Of a stretch of 64,000 bases of DNA, positions 7,739-15,621 are shown piece after piece. This stretch comes from Arcobacter vandammei. GTDB lineage: Bacteria > Campylobacterota > Campylobacteria > Campylobacterales > Arcobacteraceae. The number at the start of each line of letters is the position of its first letter. The first letter of the stretch is position 1. The notes beneath the pieces were generated by a model. The model saw only the letters and a list, made by a program, of their open reading frames with translations, had not been told where the DNA came from and did not search any database. The stretch is from assembly GCF_016106035.1 (NCBI RefSeq), contig NZ_JADKPZ010000003.1, positions 1-64,000 on the forward strand. The letters run 5' to 3'. A program made the position numbers and the translations under genes.

Positions 7739-8070
7739 GCGTCTATTAATCCTTGTGTAACTTTCATAACTTGATTAACCGCATTGATATTATCATCAAT
7801 TCCAGCAGCAAATAGAGTTTCAATTTGGTATAGATACAAACCATCTAAATAGTAAGCAACTTCTCCACCATCAAAATCAAGAACATTTCTTAACTCATCA
7901 AAAATAGCAATTGTTTTATTTATATATGTGAATTTTTGTTCAACATTATTGTCATCCATTGCATTTTTAACAAAAGAGAGATATTTTATAACACCTTCAT
8001 ATAATTTTAAAACTAAAACATAAGGATCATCAGAAACCGCTATTTGCTGATTGTATGCTTCAATACCCAT
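7714..8070 (-). CDS. fliS: Flagellin export chaperone FliS
   Basis: A 118-residue cytoplasmic four-helix chaperone that binds the C-terminus of flagellin and prevents early polymerisation. Typical features are the start MGIEAYNQQ, the DPYVLVLKLYEGVIKYL helix and a late helix with VNQVMKVTQGLIDAWK. Length is normal. It has AGGAGA upstream and a TATACT -10 box at 8102-8107, so it seems to have its own promoter after the fliD hairpin. Confidence 0.9.
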   Translation of the reverse strand: MGIEAYNQQIAVSDDPYVLVLKLYEGVIKYLSFVKNAMDDNNVEQKFTYINKTIAIFDELRNVLDFDGGEVAYYLDGLYLYQIETLFAAGIDDNINAVNQVMKVTQGLIDAWKDETGL

Positions 8071-8101
8071 AAACTTTTCTCCTAGAATAATTTTGTGATT
8101 T

Positions 8102-8107
8102 AGTATA
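8102..8107 (-). promoter_or_regulatory. -10 box for fliS-fliT-like unit
   Basis: Read on the minus strand the sequence is TATACT, about 32 bases before the fliS ATG, with AGGAGA close to the start. It lies just beyond the hairpin at 8122-8153, so fliS can be transcribed separately from fliD. Confidence 0.45.
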
Positions 8108-8121
8108 TAATAATTTTTCTT

Positions 8122-8153
8122 AAATAGGAAATGAATTTAATCATTTCCTATTT
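8122..8153 (-). terminator. Hairpin between fliD and fliS
   Basis: A 13-base perfect inverted repeat (8122-8134 against 8141-8153) with a 6-base loop, starting 3 bases after the fliD stop. GC content is low and no clean U-run follows on the minus strand, so it may terminate only partly or protect the flgK-fliD mRNA end. Confidence 0.5.
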
Positions 8154-8155
8154 TA

Positions 8156-9469
8156 TTAGTTATTACTTGCAGTTGATTGTTGAATCATCATTTTTAAACC
8201 ATTAAAAGAAGCTTCCATTTGGTTTATAATTGCTCCATAAGATGCAAATTGTAAAGACATTTGTTGATATCTCAAATCAAGAGCTTTTTCAGCTGCTTCT
8301 TTATCTTTTTTCAATGTATTCTCTCTTGAAAGCATATTTAAATCATAATCAAGAAGTGTTTTTTTAACACCTGAAATTGATATAGCTTCATCTAAAACTG
8401 TCGCAATACCTGGTTTTTCAGCAACTCCAACGAATAGGTTTTGTAAACCTTGTTTATCTGTTTTTACTGCTTTTTCAAATGTTGCTGAATCAAATTTTAA
8501 ATCACCACTTGTTTCATTAAAAGAGAAACCATAACTAAAAATAGTTTGATCACCATTTCCTGTGCCAAAAAGATTATTTTTTAATTTACTCATAATATCT
8601 CTTAAAGCACTTTTATCAGCAACACTTGAATCTGTACCATAAAGCTCTTTATCAATAGTAGCATTTAACTCATTGTAAGCTTTTGCAAAAGCTTCCATTT
8701 GAGTTTTTAATTGACTATTGTCTTCTTCAATATTTATAGTTGAAGTTCCAACTTTTGTTGCAGAAATTTTTAAACCATCAACTACCATAGTATTTGATGA
8801 ACTTTGATAATCTACACCATCAAGTTTCATTTTCATATCTTTTGCTTCTAAAACATTATCAAACCCTAGTGTACTTCCAGAAATAGTTACTTTATTTGCT
8901 TCTCCTGTATTATCACTTTTTATTGATAATCTAAAACCACCACTTCCAATATCAGCCAAAGAAGCTGTAACCCCTGGTACTTCTTTATTTATCTCTTTTA
9001 CAAGTTCCTCATAAGTAAAATCTGCTGTATCAAAATCTTTACCATTTATAGTTAAAATACCTTTATCTATTTTTGTATCTTTTAAAGAGCTATCAATAGC
9101 AGCTCCACTTGTTTGCCAAACATCTTTTTGTGCTAATTGAGTAATTTCAACATTTGTAAACCCAGCTTTTAAAGCATTTACATCTTCTGCATCAAATACA
9201 ACGGCATCACCTGAAGTTGTAGCTGATTTACTATTAAAAGCATTTGTTCCTGTTGTTTGGTTTAAACTAAAAACTTTTACAGCTGCTAAAAGGTCATCAA
9301 CTTTTGAGCCTATATTGTTCATAACTTCTCTCTCAGAAGTAAACTTTTCTAATTTTGCTTCTATTGGATCAACTGATGCTTTTTTATCTGCTGCTTTTAA
9401 TTTTTCAATTAAGTCATTATTTAGTGTTGATGCTTGTCCTGAACCTAATCCTAAAACTGCATTTGCCAT
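8156..9469 (-). CDS. fliD: Flagellar filament cap protein FliD (HAP2)
   Basis: A 437-residue cap protein that sits at the filament tip and folds incoming flagellin. It is a typical type III export substrate with no signal peptide. The N-terminal region (LGSGQASTLNNDLIEKLKAADKK) and the C-terminal coiled helix (KALDLRYQQMSLQFASYGAIINQME) flank a Ser/Thr/Asp-rich variable middle. AAGGAGAA precedes the ATG. It lies 20 bases after flgK and shares its transcript. Function by family is firm. Confidence 0.9.
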   Translation of the reverse strand: MANAVLGLGSGQASTLNNDLIEKLKAADKKASVDPIEAKLEKFTSEREVMNNIGSKVDDLLAAVKVFSLNQTTGTNAFNSKSATTSGDAVVFDAEDVNALKAGFTNVEITQLAQKDVWQTSGAAIDSSLKDTKIDKGILTINGKDFDTADFTYEELVKEINKEVPGVTASLADIGSGGFRLSIKSDNTGEANKVTISGSTLGFDNVLEAKDMKMKLDGVDYQSSSNTMVVDGLKISATKVGTSTINIEEDNSQLKTQMEAFAKAYNELNATIDKELYGTDSSVADKSALRDIMSKLKNNLFGTGNGDQTIFSYGFSFNETSGDLKFDSATFEKAVKTDKQGLQNLFVGVAEKPGIATVLDEAISISGVKKTLLDYDLNMLSRENTLKKDKEAAEKALDLRYQQMSLQFASYGAIINQMEASFNGLKMMIQQSTASNN

Positions 9470-9489
9470 ATTGTTCTCCTTAAATTAAA

Positions 9490-11385
9490 TTATCTTCTCA
9501 TACCTAAAATTGTTTGAATCATCTCATTTATAGCTGTTATTATTTGTGCATTTGCTGTAAATGCAGCTTGAAACTTCATAAGATTTAACATCTCATCATC
9601 TGAATCAACTTTTACAAGATTGTTATAAGTATTTTCAAGTGAGTTATAAATCGCTTCTTGTGTTTCTTGTAAAAAATCATTACTCTCTTTATCAGCAGAA
9701 ACAGCAACTCTTATATCTCTAAAAAAGTCATTTAAAGAAGCTGTATTTTTGCTAGTTGAGTCTTGACCTTTTCCATCATAAGTTAAATCTATTTTCCATT
9801 GAATTGTTGCTAAATAATCTAGTTCACTTTGAGTTATAGTGTTTACAACTTTTGCATTAAACTCTAAAGTTTTTACACTACTTCCAGTAAATAATCCTAA
9901 GCTATTAATTATTTCACTATCATAATTATCACTAGCAGCACTTCCATAAATATATTCATCTTGCCCAATTTTGATATATTCATTTGAAATATCTCCAAAA
10001 GTCATAGCAAAAGCATCCAATTTATCTAAGTATTGTTGATATTTATTATTTGGAGAACTCGTGCTTAAATTTTCCATTTGAGCTTTCATAATTCCACTAC
10101 TTACATTTATTTCTCTCTCATAAATAGCAATTCCTATATCACTTTGAGGCTCTTTACTCTCTACCTCATTTTTATAAATAGACTCTCTAACATTACCAGT
10201 AGTTTCAAGTATTCCAGCTGTATCTCTTTTTTCTATACTAAATCTTGCATCAAAGCTATTTTCAACACCAGGTAAATTTGATTCTAGTCTAAGATAGTTA
10301 TCTTGGCTATTATTTGTAATTTTATTTCCATTCGCATCAAGAGAATAATCACCATTATAAGCTGTAACAACATCTTTTAGATTTGCATCGCTGTTTATTT
10401 TATAGGTCATAACTCTTGTAAGATTATTTATATCTACTGTTACTGATTGAAGACCTGCACCATCTCCTAAATCAGCCATAAGAGTCTCACCCATAGTTAC
10501 TGATACTGAGTGCTGATTGTTTAACTTAAATGTTATAATATCACCAGCATCAATATTTTTTGACGAATAATCATCATTGTATTTTAAAGAATCATATATT
10601 GTAAATGTATTATTTGCATGATATTCTATATGATTAAACTTATCAATTTGATTTGTTTTTACCTCAATTGCATTTATTGGTTGAACATTTGTATTATTAC
10701 TAATAACAGTTTGATTACCAATTTTTAACTCATAAAAATCACTATCTCTATTTACACTTATATCAACATATTGAGATAATTCAAGCTCTAATAAATCTCT
10801 TTTATCAAGTAAATCATTTGTTGCTGTTCCAAATTTTTGAATTTTATCATTTACTTTTGCAATATCACCCAGAAGGTTATTTACTCTCTCGATATTTGCA
10901 TTGAACTCTACTTTTTCATATTTCTGTTGATCTTGTATTGTTGTATATTTATTTTGTAAAGAATCAACTAAAATTTGACCATTTCTTTTTAGCTCATTTT
11001 TATATATTTCTGAACTAGGGTTTGTTCTTAGATTTTCTAGTGATTGATAATATCTATTTAAATCAGCTGAAAAACCACTTTCTGCTGTCTCTTTAAAAAC
11101 AGATTCAACTCCACCAATAAGATTTGACATTTTTGTATAGTAGTTGTTTTTTGAACTTTCACTAATCATTTTGTCATACATATATTGAGATGTAACTCTA
11201 GTAACACCATCAAAATATACTCCTCGACCAGTCATAATTCCATTTACTTGACCAATCTCACTAAGACCTACAACTCTTTTTTTATAGCCAGTTGTATTTG
11301 CATTAGCTTGATTATTACCAATGCTGTCAATAGCATATTTAGAAGCATTAAGACCCGTTTGTGAAACACTTAATGTACCTAGCAT
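9490..11385 (-). CDS. flgK: Flagellar hook-filament junction protein FlgK (HAP1)
   Basis: A 631-residue junction protein exported by the flagellar type III system. The N-terminal rod-type helix (SVSQTGLNASKYAIDSIGNN, with NTTGYKKR) and the C-terminal helix (NLMKFQAAFTANAQIITAINEM) are the conserved D0 parts that pack in the axial core; the middle is variable. AAGGAG precedes the ATG. It heads the flgK-fliD unit, with a TATAAT-type -10 box at 11412-11417. Confidence 0.92.
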   Translation of the reverse strand: MLGTLSVSQTGLNASKYAIDSIGNNQANANTTGYKKRVVGLSEIGQVNGIMTGRGVYFDGVTRVTSQYMYDKMISESSKNNYYTKMSNLIGGVESVFKETAESGFSADLNRYYQSLENLRTNPSSEIYKNELKRNGQILVDSLQNKYTTIQDQQKYEKVEFNANIERVNNLLGDIAKVNDKIQKFGTATNDLLDKRDLLELELSQYVDISVNRDSDFYELKIGNQTVISNNTNVQPINAIEVKTNQIDKFNHIEYHANNTFTIYDSLKYNDDYSSKNIDAGDIITFKLNNQHSVSVTMGETLMADLGDGAGLQSVTVDINNLTRVMTYKINSDANLKDVVTAYNGDYSLDANGNKITNNSQDNYLRLESNLPGVENSFDARFSIEKRDTAGILETTGNVRESIYKNEVESKEPQSDIGIAIYEREINVSSGIMKAQMENLSTSSPNNKYQQYLDKLDAFAMTFGDISNEYIKIGQDEYIYGSAASDNYDSEIINSLGLFTGSSVKTLEFNAKVVNTITQSELDYLATIQWKIDLTYDGKGQDSTSKNTASLNDFFRDIRVAVSADKESNDFLQETQEAIYNSLENTYNNLVKVDSDDEMLNLMKFQAAFTANAQIITAINEMIQTILGMRR

Positions 11386-11411
11386 CTCAACTCCTTTTCA
11401 TAACATATAAA

Positions 11412-11417
11412 ATTATA
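11412..11417 (-). promoter_or_regulatory. -10 box for flgK-fliD
   Basis: On the minus strand the sequence reads TATAAT, 27 bases before the flgK ATG. I found no sigma-54 (GG...GC) signature in this gap, so a housekeeping-type promoter is the simplest reading. Confidence 0.45.
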
Positions 11418-11440
11418 TAACTACATTTCTTAAAATTAGT

Positions 11441-12148
11441 TTAAAATGGCCATATCTTTCTTAATAGCCTTGTTCCCCAAGGAGTATCTAAAATATCAGC
11501 TTCAGCCCCATCTTTTTCATATAGTATTTTTAAATCAGCCATTTGTGAAGAGTTTATAGCATTGTCAGATGTTATATCATAAGGTCTTATAATTCCACTA
11601 ATAATAATTGTCTGTTTTTGTGCATCAAGTAAAACTTCTTTTTTACCTTTGATAAAGTAGTTTCCATTTTGATAAGTCTCTTCAATAATAGCTGAAATTG
11701 TTGTTTGGAATTTTTCAGATACTTGAGTTTTTACCTTTCCTTTATCTGAAGTTGAACTTTGAGTATTAAAACTAACACCCAAATTTTTATTTAAAGTTTT
11801 TGTTGTACTTCCAACAATTCCACCTAATTCATCTCCTCCAATTGAGGCAAAAGCCCCTCCACCTAAGTTATTGTCTCTATTACTTGTTAATTCTCTTTTA
11901 CTATCGGTTTTTGATGTTAAATCTTCATTGATTATTATTTGAATAATATCACCCATTTGTAAATCTTTTTTATCAGCAAATAGTGATGTTCCTTGAACTG
12001 AATATAAAGAGCCTTTATTCTTTCTAGGCTCTGGTTGTTGTTTTGGAGTTTGAATTTCAGGTTTTTCAAACTCTAAAGTTGGTTTTGATAAAGAGCTACA
12101 AGCTGTAAAAATAAAAGCTAAAAGAGCCAAAAGAATACTATTTTTCAT
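11441..12148 (-). CDS. flgH: Flagellar L-ring lipoprotein FlgH
   Basis: A 235-residue outer-membrane lipoprotein that forms the L-ring bushing. The lipobox FTAC places the acylated cysteine at C17. The conserved SLFADKKDLQMGDIIQIIINEDL and the GIIRPYDIT segment near the C-terminus are diagnostic. The C-terminus RLLRKIWPF is also typical. Its start overlaps the preceding small membrane-protein gene by 11 bases, so it belongs to the long flagellar operon beginning at 15523. Confidence 0.93.
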   Translation of the reverse strand: MKNSILLALLAFIFTACSSLSKPTLEFEKPEIQTPKQQPEPRKNKGSLYSVQGTSLFADKKDLQMGDIIQIIINEDLTSKTDSKRELTSNRDNNLGGGAFASIGGDELGGIVGSTTKTLNKNLGVSFNTQSSTSDKGKVKTQVSEKFQTTISAIIEETYQNGNYFIKGKKEVLLDAQKQTIIISGIIRPYDITSDNAINSSQMADLKILYEKDGAEADILDTPWGTRLLRKIWPF

Positions 12149-12566
12149 ATAAACTACTTTTTAAAATAAAATTAATATCAACAGCAATAACAGTTTCATT
12201 TAGTGTTTTTTTCACCATAGCCATTGCACCATATCTTACAAATAGAGCTTCAAGATTTGCATTTGGTTCGCATACTATTACTATTTTATTATCAATAATC
12301 TTTACCGTTCTTATATGCTCTTGACCAACAAGCTCAACTGCTTTTTCAACTTCTACTAAAATAGCTTTTTCAATATCTATTTTATCTTGCTCTTTTTTAT
12401 TGGCTTCGATTGTTAATATCTCTTGTTTTTCATTTGCAAGTTTTATTTTTTCTTGATTTGTTTGGTATTTTGAATAGCTAAAAAATAGAATTATTGCTAC
12501 AAAAATAGCACCAAGTACTACTTTTATAAGGTTTGTGTTTTTGTTTCTTTTAACTGCTACTATCAT
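12138..12566 (-). CDS. Unknown single-pass membrane protein in the flagellar operon
   Basis: A 142-residue protein not recognised. A basic N-terminus is followed by one membrane helix at about 14-31 (LIKVVLGAIFVAIILFFSY), then a Lys/Glu-rich coiled-coil stretch (about 35-70) and a small folded C-terminal part with KIIDNKIVIVCEPN. The topology suggests a protein anchored in the inner membrane facing the periplasm. It abuts fliL and overlaps flgH by 11 bases, so a flagellar role is inferred from position only. Confidence 0.65.
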   Translation of the reverse strand: MIVAVKRNKNTNLIKVVLGAIFVAIILFFSYSKYQTNQEKIKLANEKQEILTIEANKKEQDKIDIEKAILVEVEKAVELVGQEHIRTVKIIDNKIVIVCEPNANLEALFVRYGAMAMVKKTLNETVIAVDINFILKSSLYEK

Positions 12567-13096
12567 TATTTAATAACAAAGGTTGTAAATAAAATTGTTT
12601 TTACACTATCTCTTGCTACTTTTTTATCAGCAGGAATAGAGTTTAAAACACCATTTATATCATTTACAAGTTCATCTTTTAGAAGATTTTTCCCTCCAAC
12701 AGTCAAAAGCTCTTCAGAACTTCTAGCTCCAATTTGTGATATTACAACATCAATAATTTCAGCTTTATAATTTTCTACAACAGCTGCAATAGTAGGGTCT
12801 GTACTTTTTATAGAAAAAGAGAGTTTCATAAGTTTTTCTCTTCCTCTTGAATCAGTAAGATTTAAAACAAGCTCATTTATATCAGCTTTGAAATTACCAG
12901 CTTCAGCTGAAGGTGCAGCTGCTTGTTGCTCAACTTGCCCCTGATTTTGGTTATTGCTTAAGTTTGAAGTTTGATTGTAAAGAAAGTAAAAACCTCCAGC
13001 AACTGCAATAATTAATATAAATATTAATGCAATTAAAACTATCATTAAGCCTTTCCCACTACTTTGGCTTTTTACTTCTGCATTATCTTCTGCCAT
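12566..13096 (-). CDS. fliL: Flagellar basal-body protein FliL
   Basis: A 176-residue single-pass protein with its membrane helix at about 17-40. Residues 48-65 form a Gln/Ala-rich linker, followed by the periplasmic stomatin-like domain (FKADINELVLNLTDSRGREKLMKLSFSIK at about 68-96, given here only as a landmark region). FliL rings surround the MotAB stator and support torque. It lies between a MotE-like gene and an unknown membrane protein gene that begins at its last base. Confidence 0.87.
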   Translation of the reverse strand: MAEDNAEVKSQSSGKGLMIVLIALIFILIIAVAGGFYFLYNQTSNLSNNQNQGQVEQQAAAPSAEAGNFKADINELVLNLTDSRGREKLMKLSFSIKSTDPTIAAVVENYKAEIIDVVISQIGARSSEELLTVGGKNLLKDELVNDINGVLNSIPADKKVARDSVKTILFTTFVIK

Positions 13097-13108
13097 ATCT
13101 ATCCTTTT

Positions 13109-13591
13109 TTACTTATTTCTATTTTTATAATCTTCTAGTAAATGTGTAATAATAGAAGAGTGTGAAATATCCATAAATTTCAGTATTTGTGTTACATTGT
13201 TCTCTTTTAATCTTAAGATTATAGCAAAAACATCATCAATTTTACCCTCACTAATCATATTATCAAAAATCTCTGCGGCATTTTTTGCTTTCATTGCATT
13301 ATAAATTTTTGCAATTTTACTATCAACTTCTAACTTTATCTCTTTTAAAACCTCTTCATTTCTATCGTGAAGTGTTTTTATCTCATTTTTCTCTTTTTCG
13401 ATTTGAGCTAAAATATCTTCTAGTTCTTTTTTGTTTTCTTGATACTCTTTTTCTTTCTCTTCATAAAAGTTATTTAGCTCTTTTTTTAGTTCTAAAACTT
13501 CTAATTTTTGTCTAGTAAGAGAGCTACTTGTCTCTTGAGCATTTAAAAAAATAACAAAAAAAATGGCAAAAATAATAATTATTTTATTCAA
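13109..13591 (-). CDS. MotE-like periplasmic coiled-coil protein (stator chaperone candidate)
   Basis: A 160-residue secreted protein. Residues 1-18 form a signal peptide (ending FLNAQ). Residues about 25-100 are a long Glu/Lys coiled coil. The C-terminal 60 residues (YNAMKAKNAAEIFDNM...IILRLKENNVTQILKFMD) are a small helical domain of the MgtE-N/MotE kind. MotE and the Campylobacterota FlgX protein chaperone stator components, and the neighbour fliL is also stator-linked. Fold assignment is good; function is inferred from family and context. Confidence 0.7.
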   Translation of the reverse strand: MNKIIIIFAIFFVIFLNAQETSSSLTRQKLEVLELKKELNNFYEEKEKEYQENKKELEDILAQIEKEKNEIKTLHDRNEEVLKEIKLEVDSKIAKIYNAMKAKNAAEIFDNMISEGKIDDVFAIILRLKENNVTQILKFMDISHSSIITHLLEDYKNRNK

Positions 13592-13601
13592 AAAACTTCC
13601 T

Positions 13602-14018
13602 TTATCTTCTTATATATTTACTTTGAATAAACTCTTCAGTTGTCTCTTGTTCAAGTTTTAAAGCCATAGCTCTTGCTTCAATTTTTTGCTCTTCTAATAT
13701 ATATTTAAATTGTTCAGCTTGTTTTTGTAGCTCTACAATTTCATTTACTATATTTTTAAGCTCTTCAGCTAATTTCATTTTCTCTCTTTCTAACTTTTTT
13801 ATATGCAATTTCATTGTATCTTTGTGCATAGTTAGGATTACAAAATCAGAAATTGCTCCATTTTTTTGTACAGTCGCACTTGTTATACTGTTTTTTGTAA
13901 GTAAAATTTCTGCTTCTATTTGCTCTATTCTTGAATCAATTTGTGATTTTACTATTAGCATTTGGTCTGTTTGATTTTTTTTAAGGTTATATAATTTATT
14001 TATCAAACTATTCACCAA
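13602..14018 (-). CDS. FliJ-like coiled-coil flagellar protein
   Basis: A 138-residue protein that is helical and charged almost throughout, without a signal peptide. Size, composition and its place after fliQ suggest FliJ, the stalk-like export ATPase component that escorts chaperones. There is no motif that proves it. Its start overlaps the end of fliQ by 11 bases and the MotE-like gene follows after 10. Confidence 0.6.
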   Translation of the reverse strand: MVNSLINKLYNLKKNQTDQMLIVKSQIDSRIEQIEAEILLTKNSITSATVQKNGAISDFVILTMHKDTMKLHIKKLEREKMKLAEELKNIVNEIVELQKQAEQFKYILEEQKIEARAMALKLEQETTEEFIQSKYIRR

Positions 14019-14268
14019 AAATTAAAATATTGTTCCATAAATCAGTTGCATAAGTACCTATATGTTCTCCAACCCAAGGAAGTGTTATTAAAATGAATAT
14101 AGAAACGATTATCATTTTTGGAACGAAGCTTAAAGATGCATCATTTACTTGAGTTACTGCTGAAAATATAGATATCACAAGTCCTATAATCATACTTACT
14201 ATAAGTGATGGTAATCCTAAAATTAAGATTATTTTTACAGTACTTTGAGCGATACCAATTAAATCCAT
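14008..14268 (-). CDS. fliQ: Flagellar export gate protein FliQ
   Basis: An 86-residue inner-membrane protein with two long hydrophobic helices (VKIILILGLPSLIVSMIIGL and MIIVSIFILITLPWVGEHI), the standard FliQ layout. Between them lies SIFSAVTQVNDASLSFVPK, a conserved loop of the FliP-FliQ-FliR export gate. It begins 1 base after the unknown acidic gene and overlaps the FliJ-like gene by 11. Confidence 0.93.
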   Translation of the reverse strand: MDLIGIAQSTVKIILILGLPSLIVSMIIGLVISIFSAVTQVNDASLSFVPKMIIVSIFILITLPWVGEHIGTYATDLWNNILIFGE

Positions 14269-14269
14269 A

Positions 14270-15523
14270 TTAATCTTTTATTTTTATTGTAATTTCTAAA
14301 GTTTTGTTATTCAAAATTTTAGAGAAAAGTTTTGCCAAATCATCTATATTTGAACTAGAAATATTTACAACTTCATTATTACTTGAATGATTTAAAACTT
14401 CAACACTATTTTGTGTTGTTTGTGTAGATGGGCTTTGTTCTAAATTTAAAGCATCTAATAAATCTTTTTCATTTATTAAATCAAGTTCTGAAAAATCATC
14501 AGTTGCCATTTTGTCTCCTTTTATAGGTTCTGTTGTTTGTTTTGTCTCTTCTATTTTGTTTAAAAGTTCTGTTAATTCAGGTTCTTTTACAATATCGTTA
14601 TTTTCTTCAACATTTTTTATTTCAATATTTGGAACTTCTTCTTTATTTAAGTTTTTATTTTTATCTTCACTTAAAATCATATCAAGAAAATCAATATCTT
14701 CAAAACTCTCTTCAACATTATTTTCAAAAGTTTCTTCTATATCATCAACTTGACTACTCATTAAACTTTTTAGTAATTCTTCATCATCTAAACTAGAGCT
14801 TGTATCATTTATAATTGTGCTATCGTCATAGTCAAATGATATATTATTTAATCCAAAATTATCATTAAAATCAACAATATTTGTATCATAAACACTTCCT
14901 ATTTTATCATCATCTACAAAAAGATTTTCAAGTTCAGCAATGCTATTATCAAGTTCTTCATTTTTCTCTATTTCATTACTATTTGGGGTTTTTACCAAAA
15001 GATTTGCTAGTTCGTCATCTAGTGAATTATGTTCTTCATTTTCCTGCGAATTTTCAGAATTCTCTTCTAAGTTCATCGAAAAATTATCATTATCTAGGAT
15101 AATTTCTTGTTTTTTTATAATATCTTCATCATAACTTTCATTATTTTCTTGCTCTATTTGTATATTTATATCTTCAATCGCTTGTTCTTGCTCATATTTT
15201 TTTAATATATATTTAGGAATTTCTTCTAAAGAATCTACTGATAAATCGGCAATTCCACTATTTAATAGAAATTCTTCTTCAATTGCATCTTTTGGAGTAA
15301 GGAATTTTACTTTTTTTGCAAATGAATTTTTTTTGATTATTTTTGAGTCATCAATGAGAAAAATCTCTTTTGAGTTTTCTGATATTATCTCTTTTAAAGC
15401 AGTGAGGCTTTCAATCTCTTTTATTAGGTTGTTTGCACCCAATTTTAATTTTATATTTGAATCTATTAAGGTTTTATGAATCTCTTTTTTAAAGCTTGGT
15501 GTTCCATATATATAAATATTCAA
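14270..15523 (-). CDS. Large acidic protein of unknown function heading the flagellar operon
   Basis: A 417-residue protein not recognised. Residues 1-110 look like a compact alpha/beta domain (MNIYIYGTPSFKKEI, EIFLIDDSKII, KVKFLTPKDAIEEEF, GIADLSVDSLEEIPKYI), in outline like a receiver or pseudo-receiver domain. Residues 115-370 are extremely Asp/Glu/Asn/Ser-rich and probably disordered, with repeated short acidic-leucine motifs (DDELANLL, DDEELLKSLM, EKDLLDALNLEQ). The last 40 residues regain order (IDDLAKLFSKILNNKTLEITIKIKD). It is the first gene of the operon leading into fliQ, divergent from flgI. A role as a flagellar scaffold or regulator is a guess. Confidence 0.7.
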   Translation of the reverse strand: MNIYIYGTPSFKKEIHKTLIDSNIKLKLGANNLIKEIESLTALKEIISENSKEIFLIDDSKIIKKNSFAKKVKFLTPKDAIEEEFLLNSGIADLSVDSLEEIPKYILKKYEQEQAIEDINIQIEQENNESYDEDIIKKQEIILDNDNFSMNLEENSENSQENEEHNSLDDELANLLVKTPNSNEIEKNEELDNSIAELENLFVDDDKIGSVYDTNIVDFNDNFGLNNISFDYDDSTIINDTSSSLDDEELLKSLMSSQVDDIEETFENNVEESFEDIDFLDMILSEDKNKNLNKEEVPNIEIKNVEENNDIVKEPELTELLNKIEETKQTTEPIKGDKMATDDFSELDLINEKDLLDALNLEQSPSTQTTQNSVEVLNHSSNNEVVNISSSNIDDLAKLFSKILNNKTLEITIKIKD

Positions 15524-15558
15524 TATTCTAGCCCTACAAATAATAGTTTATTAGCTTA

Positions 15559-15564
15559 GATTAT
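15559..15564 (-). promoter_or_regulatory. -10 box for the minus-strand flagellar operon
   Basis: TATAAT on the minus strand, 35 bases before the start of the acidic protein gene, in the 98-base gap shared with flgI. Confidence 0.5.
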
Positions 15565-15587
15565 ACCTTTTTTTATTAAATTTTTGA

Positions 15588-15593
15588 TAAAAT
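15588..15593 (+). promoter_or_regulatory. -10 box for flgI-fliM
   Basis: TAAAAT in the context TTTTGATAAAATG. It overlaps an in-frame ATG at 15592, which therefore cannot be the start if this promoter is used. The TTG at 15622 lies a normal distance downstream. Confidence 0.5.
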
Positions 15594-15621
15594 GAAATTT
15601 ATTCTATTTTGGAGATTAATT

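Noticed and set aside
14511-15134. Several plus-strand open frames inside the acidic flagellar-operon gene
   Set aside because: They are Ser/Phe- or Leu/His-rich mirrors of the Asp/Glu/Asn-rich coding strand, with no start signals.
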